This document shows positions 5,851 through 7,012 of a stretch of 7,012 nucleotides of DNA, one piece after another (within the stretch, counting starts at the first letter, position 1; each line of letters opens with the position of its first letter). Position numbers and translations under genes: made by a program. The notes beneath the pieces were generated by a model, which was given only the letters and a program-made list of their open reading frames with translations, was not told the origin of the DNA and made no database searches. Origin of the DNA: Candidatus Anoxychlamydiales bacterium (lineage in GTDB: Bacteria; Chlamydiota; Chlamydiia; Chlamydiales; SM23-39); NCBI GenBank assembly GCA_011064865.1, contig JAAKFX010000084.1, positions 1-7,012 of the forward strand, read 5' to 3'.

Positions 5851-6552
5851 ATGAAAAATAAAATTCTAGCTTGTCTTACCCTAATATTTTGTGTTTTTAC
5901 TATTCAAATATCTGCGCAAGTAAGAAAAGAAATTCCACTCAAAGATTTTTTCAAAAATCCTGATAAAGCAGCTGTAAAAATATCTCCTAATGGAAAATAT
6001 ATTTCATATTTAGAGCCATGGCAAAGTAGATTAAATGTATTTGTGAAAAATCTAGATACAAATGAAATTAGACAAATAACTACTGTAACCAAAAGAGATA
6101 TTTTATTTTATGATTGGAAGGGTGATGATTCAATTATCTATATGCAAGACAACGCTGGTGATGAAAACTTTCATATATATTCAGCATCTCTAAATTCTAA
6201 TGAAATTAAAGATCTGACTCCTTTTAAAGATGTCAGATGCTCTGTTATCGATATGTTAGAAGATATAGATAATAAGATTTTGATTCAGATGAATAAACGT
6301 AACGATCAAGTATTTGATGTTTATAAATTAGATGTAATTACAAAAGAGGCTGAGCTTGTCGAAAAAAATCCAGGTGATGTAGTGGGGTGGCTTTCAGATC
6401 ACGATGGTAACATTCGCATTTCTATGGCTATAACAGATGGAACAAATCAAACTCTTTATACTGATAACCCTGTGACCACATTTACTTATTCTGCTGTTGA
6501 TAGTTCAAATAAGCCTGAACCTTACCTCAGTATCATTATCACTGTCGCCTAG
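5851..6552 (+). CDS. Truncated S9-family (prolyl oligopeptidase-type) peptidase, N-terminal part only
   Basis: The product has 233 residues. Residues 1-22 (MKNKILACLTLIFCVFTIQISA) form a signal peptide, and the rest begins like the beta-propeller of S9 peptidases. Seen blocks are IPLKDFFKNPDKAAVKISPN (28-47), ISYLEPWQSRLNVFVKNLDT (51-70), NFHIYSASLNSNEIKDLTPF (106-125), and EKNPGDVVGWLSDHDGNIRI (171-190) followed by an SMAITDGTNQT type block. Full family members are typically over 600 residues and end with an alpha/beta-hydrolase domain carrying Ser-Asp-His. That domain is absent, so this product cannot be an active peptidase. After about residue 201 the sequence (YTDNPVTTFTYSAVDSSN and on) no longer looks like S9 and probably belongs to other DNA. 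The ATG is preceded by purine-rich AGAGAG at 5841-5846. If the contig end is chimeric, the real gene would continue with a normal C-terminus. Confidence 0.75.
   Translation: MKNKILACLTLIFCVFTIQISAQVRKEIPLKDFFKNPDKAAVKISPNGKYISYLEPWQSRLNVFVKNLDTNEIRQITTVTKRDILFYDWKGDDSIIYMQDNAGDENFHIYSASLNSNEIKDLTPFKDVRCSVIDMLEDIDNKILIQMNKRNDQVFDVYKLDVITKEAELVEKNPGDVVGWLSDHDGNIRISMAITDGTNQTLYTDNPVTTFTYSAVDSSNKPEPYLSIIITVA
6455..6541. other. Probable junction between two unlike sequence sources
   Basis: S9-family resemblance ends near 6455 (after DGTNQTL), and the - strand PAS gene's stop is at 6539-6541. The frame between them continues open with a peptide that looks like an Ig-like or HYR-type surface repeat rather than a peptidase. 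Beyond it, base composition rises to about 40% G+C at 6541-6600 and about 50% in 6781-6900 by hand count, against roughly 20-35% before. No direct repeat, insertion sequence or att-like site was seen. The exact breakpoint cannot be fixed without homologues. Confidence 0.55.
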
Positions 6553-7012
6553 CAACAGGTCTTATCTGCATAGGAATATCAGTATCAAAGATAAGTTCAG
6601 CGATTTGTGTAATCTTGCTTTGGTTATCTCTGATTGGTAAAGCAAGAATGTTTACACATTTCTTCTTGTCCGTACCTTCAAGAGGGTTTTCATGATAGTG
6701 TGTTACTGTCACCTGGTTATTTATTTCTAAGATTTTGGTTATCGGACATTCGCATTCGTACGATTCGCAGATACTATTCCTCCCATGGGTTACCTCGAAG
6801 CAGCATTGCCCGATTGCTGCCTGCTCCAGTGCTTTGTTCTGACGCGACAGGGGTGTACGATATCGAGTGATACGAAGGTCGAGGCCAACAACTATGAACT
6901 CGCAACCCAGTCCATCTACAAGAGACTGCAAGAACAGTATTTGGTCCGCTTCTTCCCATCGGACCGTTTCCGGTTTCCCAATCGTTTCCAGAACTAATTT
7001 GCGCCATAAAGT
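6539..7012 (-). CDS. PAS-domain sensor protein, C-terminal part (5' end outside window)
   Basis: The - strand frame is open from the right window edge (codon ACT, complement of 7010-7012) to the TGA at 6539-6541, giving 157 residues of a longer protein. A TTG at 6929-6931 is not needed as a start, because the frame continues upstream with plausible coding (TLWRKLVLETIGKPETVRW...). A PAS-like domain covers roughly residues 25-145: LVDGLGCEFIVVGLDLRITR, then AAIGQCCFEVTHGRNSICES, ECECPITKILEINNQVTVTHYH, and ILALPIRDNQSKITQIAELI. The HGR..(I/P)C...C.CP.. cysteine-rich loop is characteristic of PAS domains in environmental signal-transduction proteins, for example in Chloroflexota and deltaproteobacteria. 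The chain ends soon after the PAS domain without a kinase module. It has higher G+C than the rest of the window and likely comes from another organism or a transferred region. Confidence 0.7.
   Translation of the reverse strand, partial: TLWRKLVLETIGKPETVRWEEADQILFLQSLVDGLGCEFIVVGLDLRITRYRTPLSRQNKALEQAAIGQCCFEVTHGRNSICESYECECPITKILEINNQVTVTHYHENPLEGTDKKKCVNILALPIRDNQSKITQIAELIFDTDIPMQIRPVARRQ

Noticed and set aside
6929..6931. TTG as the start of the PAS protein
   Set aside because: The frame is open without a stop from there to the window edge, and the PAS domain begins before or at this codon, so the true start lies outside.
6774..7007. Alternative - strand ORF at the right end
   Set aside because: It overlaps the PAS frame, which has clear family motifs and is open to the window edge. 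The + strand frames at 6634-6870 and 6785-6997 are likewise shadows of it.
1..7012. CRISPR array, tRNA, rRNA, transposase or phage genes
   Set aside because: No spaced direct repeats, cloverleaf-like sequence, rRNA-like stretches or recognisable mobile-element proteins were seen on either strand.

Overview
This is an AT-rich bacterial segment. Hand-counted lines in the first 6.4 kb run at roughly 20-35% G+C. It carries tightly packed genes, several with exported or membrane-anchored products. The composition, small intergenic gaps, A-run-rich coding style and an S9-peptidase N-terminus typical of intracellular bacteria suggest a reduced-genome, host-associated lineage such as Dependentiae/Babeliales or a chlamydia-like group. 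That placement is inference; no marker gene is present to confirm it.

Layout: positions 1-1580 look like a co-directional cluster on the + strand. It holds the 3' end of an unidentified gene (1-192), a PAP2-superfamily membrane phosphatase (196-1062) and a HIT-family protein with an N-terminal membrane anchor (1059-1580, ATGA overlap with PAP2). A 20-bp AT palindrome follows the HIT stop. Positions 1686-3526 hold one large unrecognised gene that is split into two frames by a one-base shift at an A6 run (2634-2639). Restored, it would encode about 613 residues, with a lysine-rich insert and a D-A-D motif that weakly recalls GT-A glycosyltransferases. A Nudix hydrolase (3551-3961, good Shine-Dalgarno) follows. 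It meets a convergent BNR/Asp-box sialidase-like gene (3962-4972, - strand) with no base between the two stop codons.

A 192-bp divergent intergenic region separates the sialidase-like gene from an exported protein (5165-5812) with a possible tubby/LURP-one-like beta fold and a natural five-histidine tail. Next is the start of an exported S9-family prolyl-oligopeptidase-type protein (from 5851). It loses family resemblance near residue 201 and stops at 6552, without its catalytic domain.

From about 6455-6540 onward the sequence changes character. G+C climbs to about 50% in 6781-6900, and the only convincing coding frame is a - strand PAS-domain sensor fragment (6539-7012, running off the edge). 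It resembles environmental Chloroflexota or deltaproteobacterial-type PAS proteins rather than anything expected from the rest of the window. The simplest reading is a chimeric contig end or a recombination junction that cuts the S9 gene. I found no tRNA, rRNA, CRISPR array, transposase or att site. The items most worth checking are the split unknown gene, the PAP2 motif-2 substitution and the junction.
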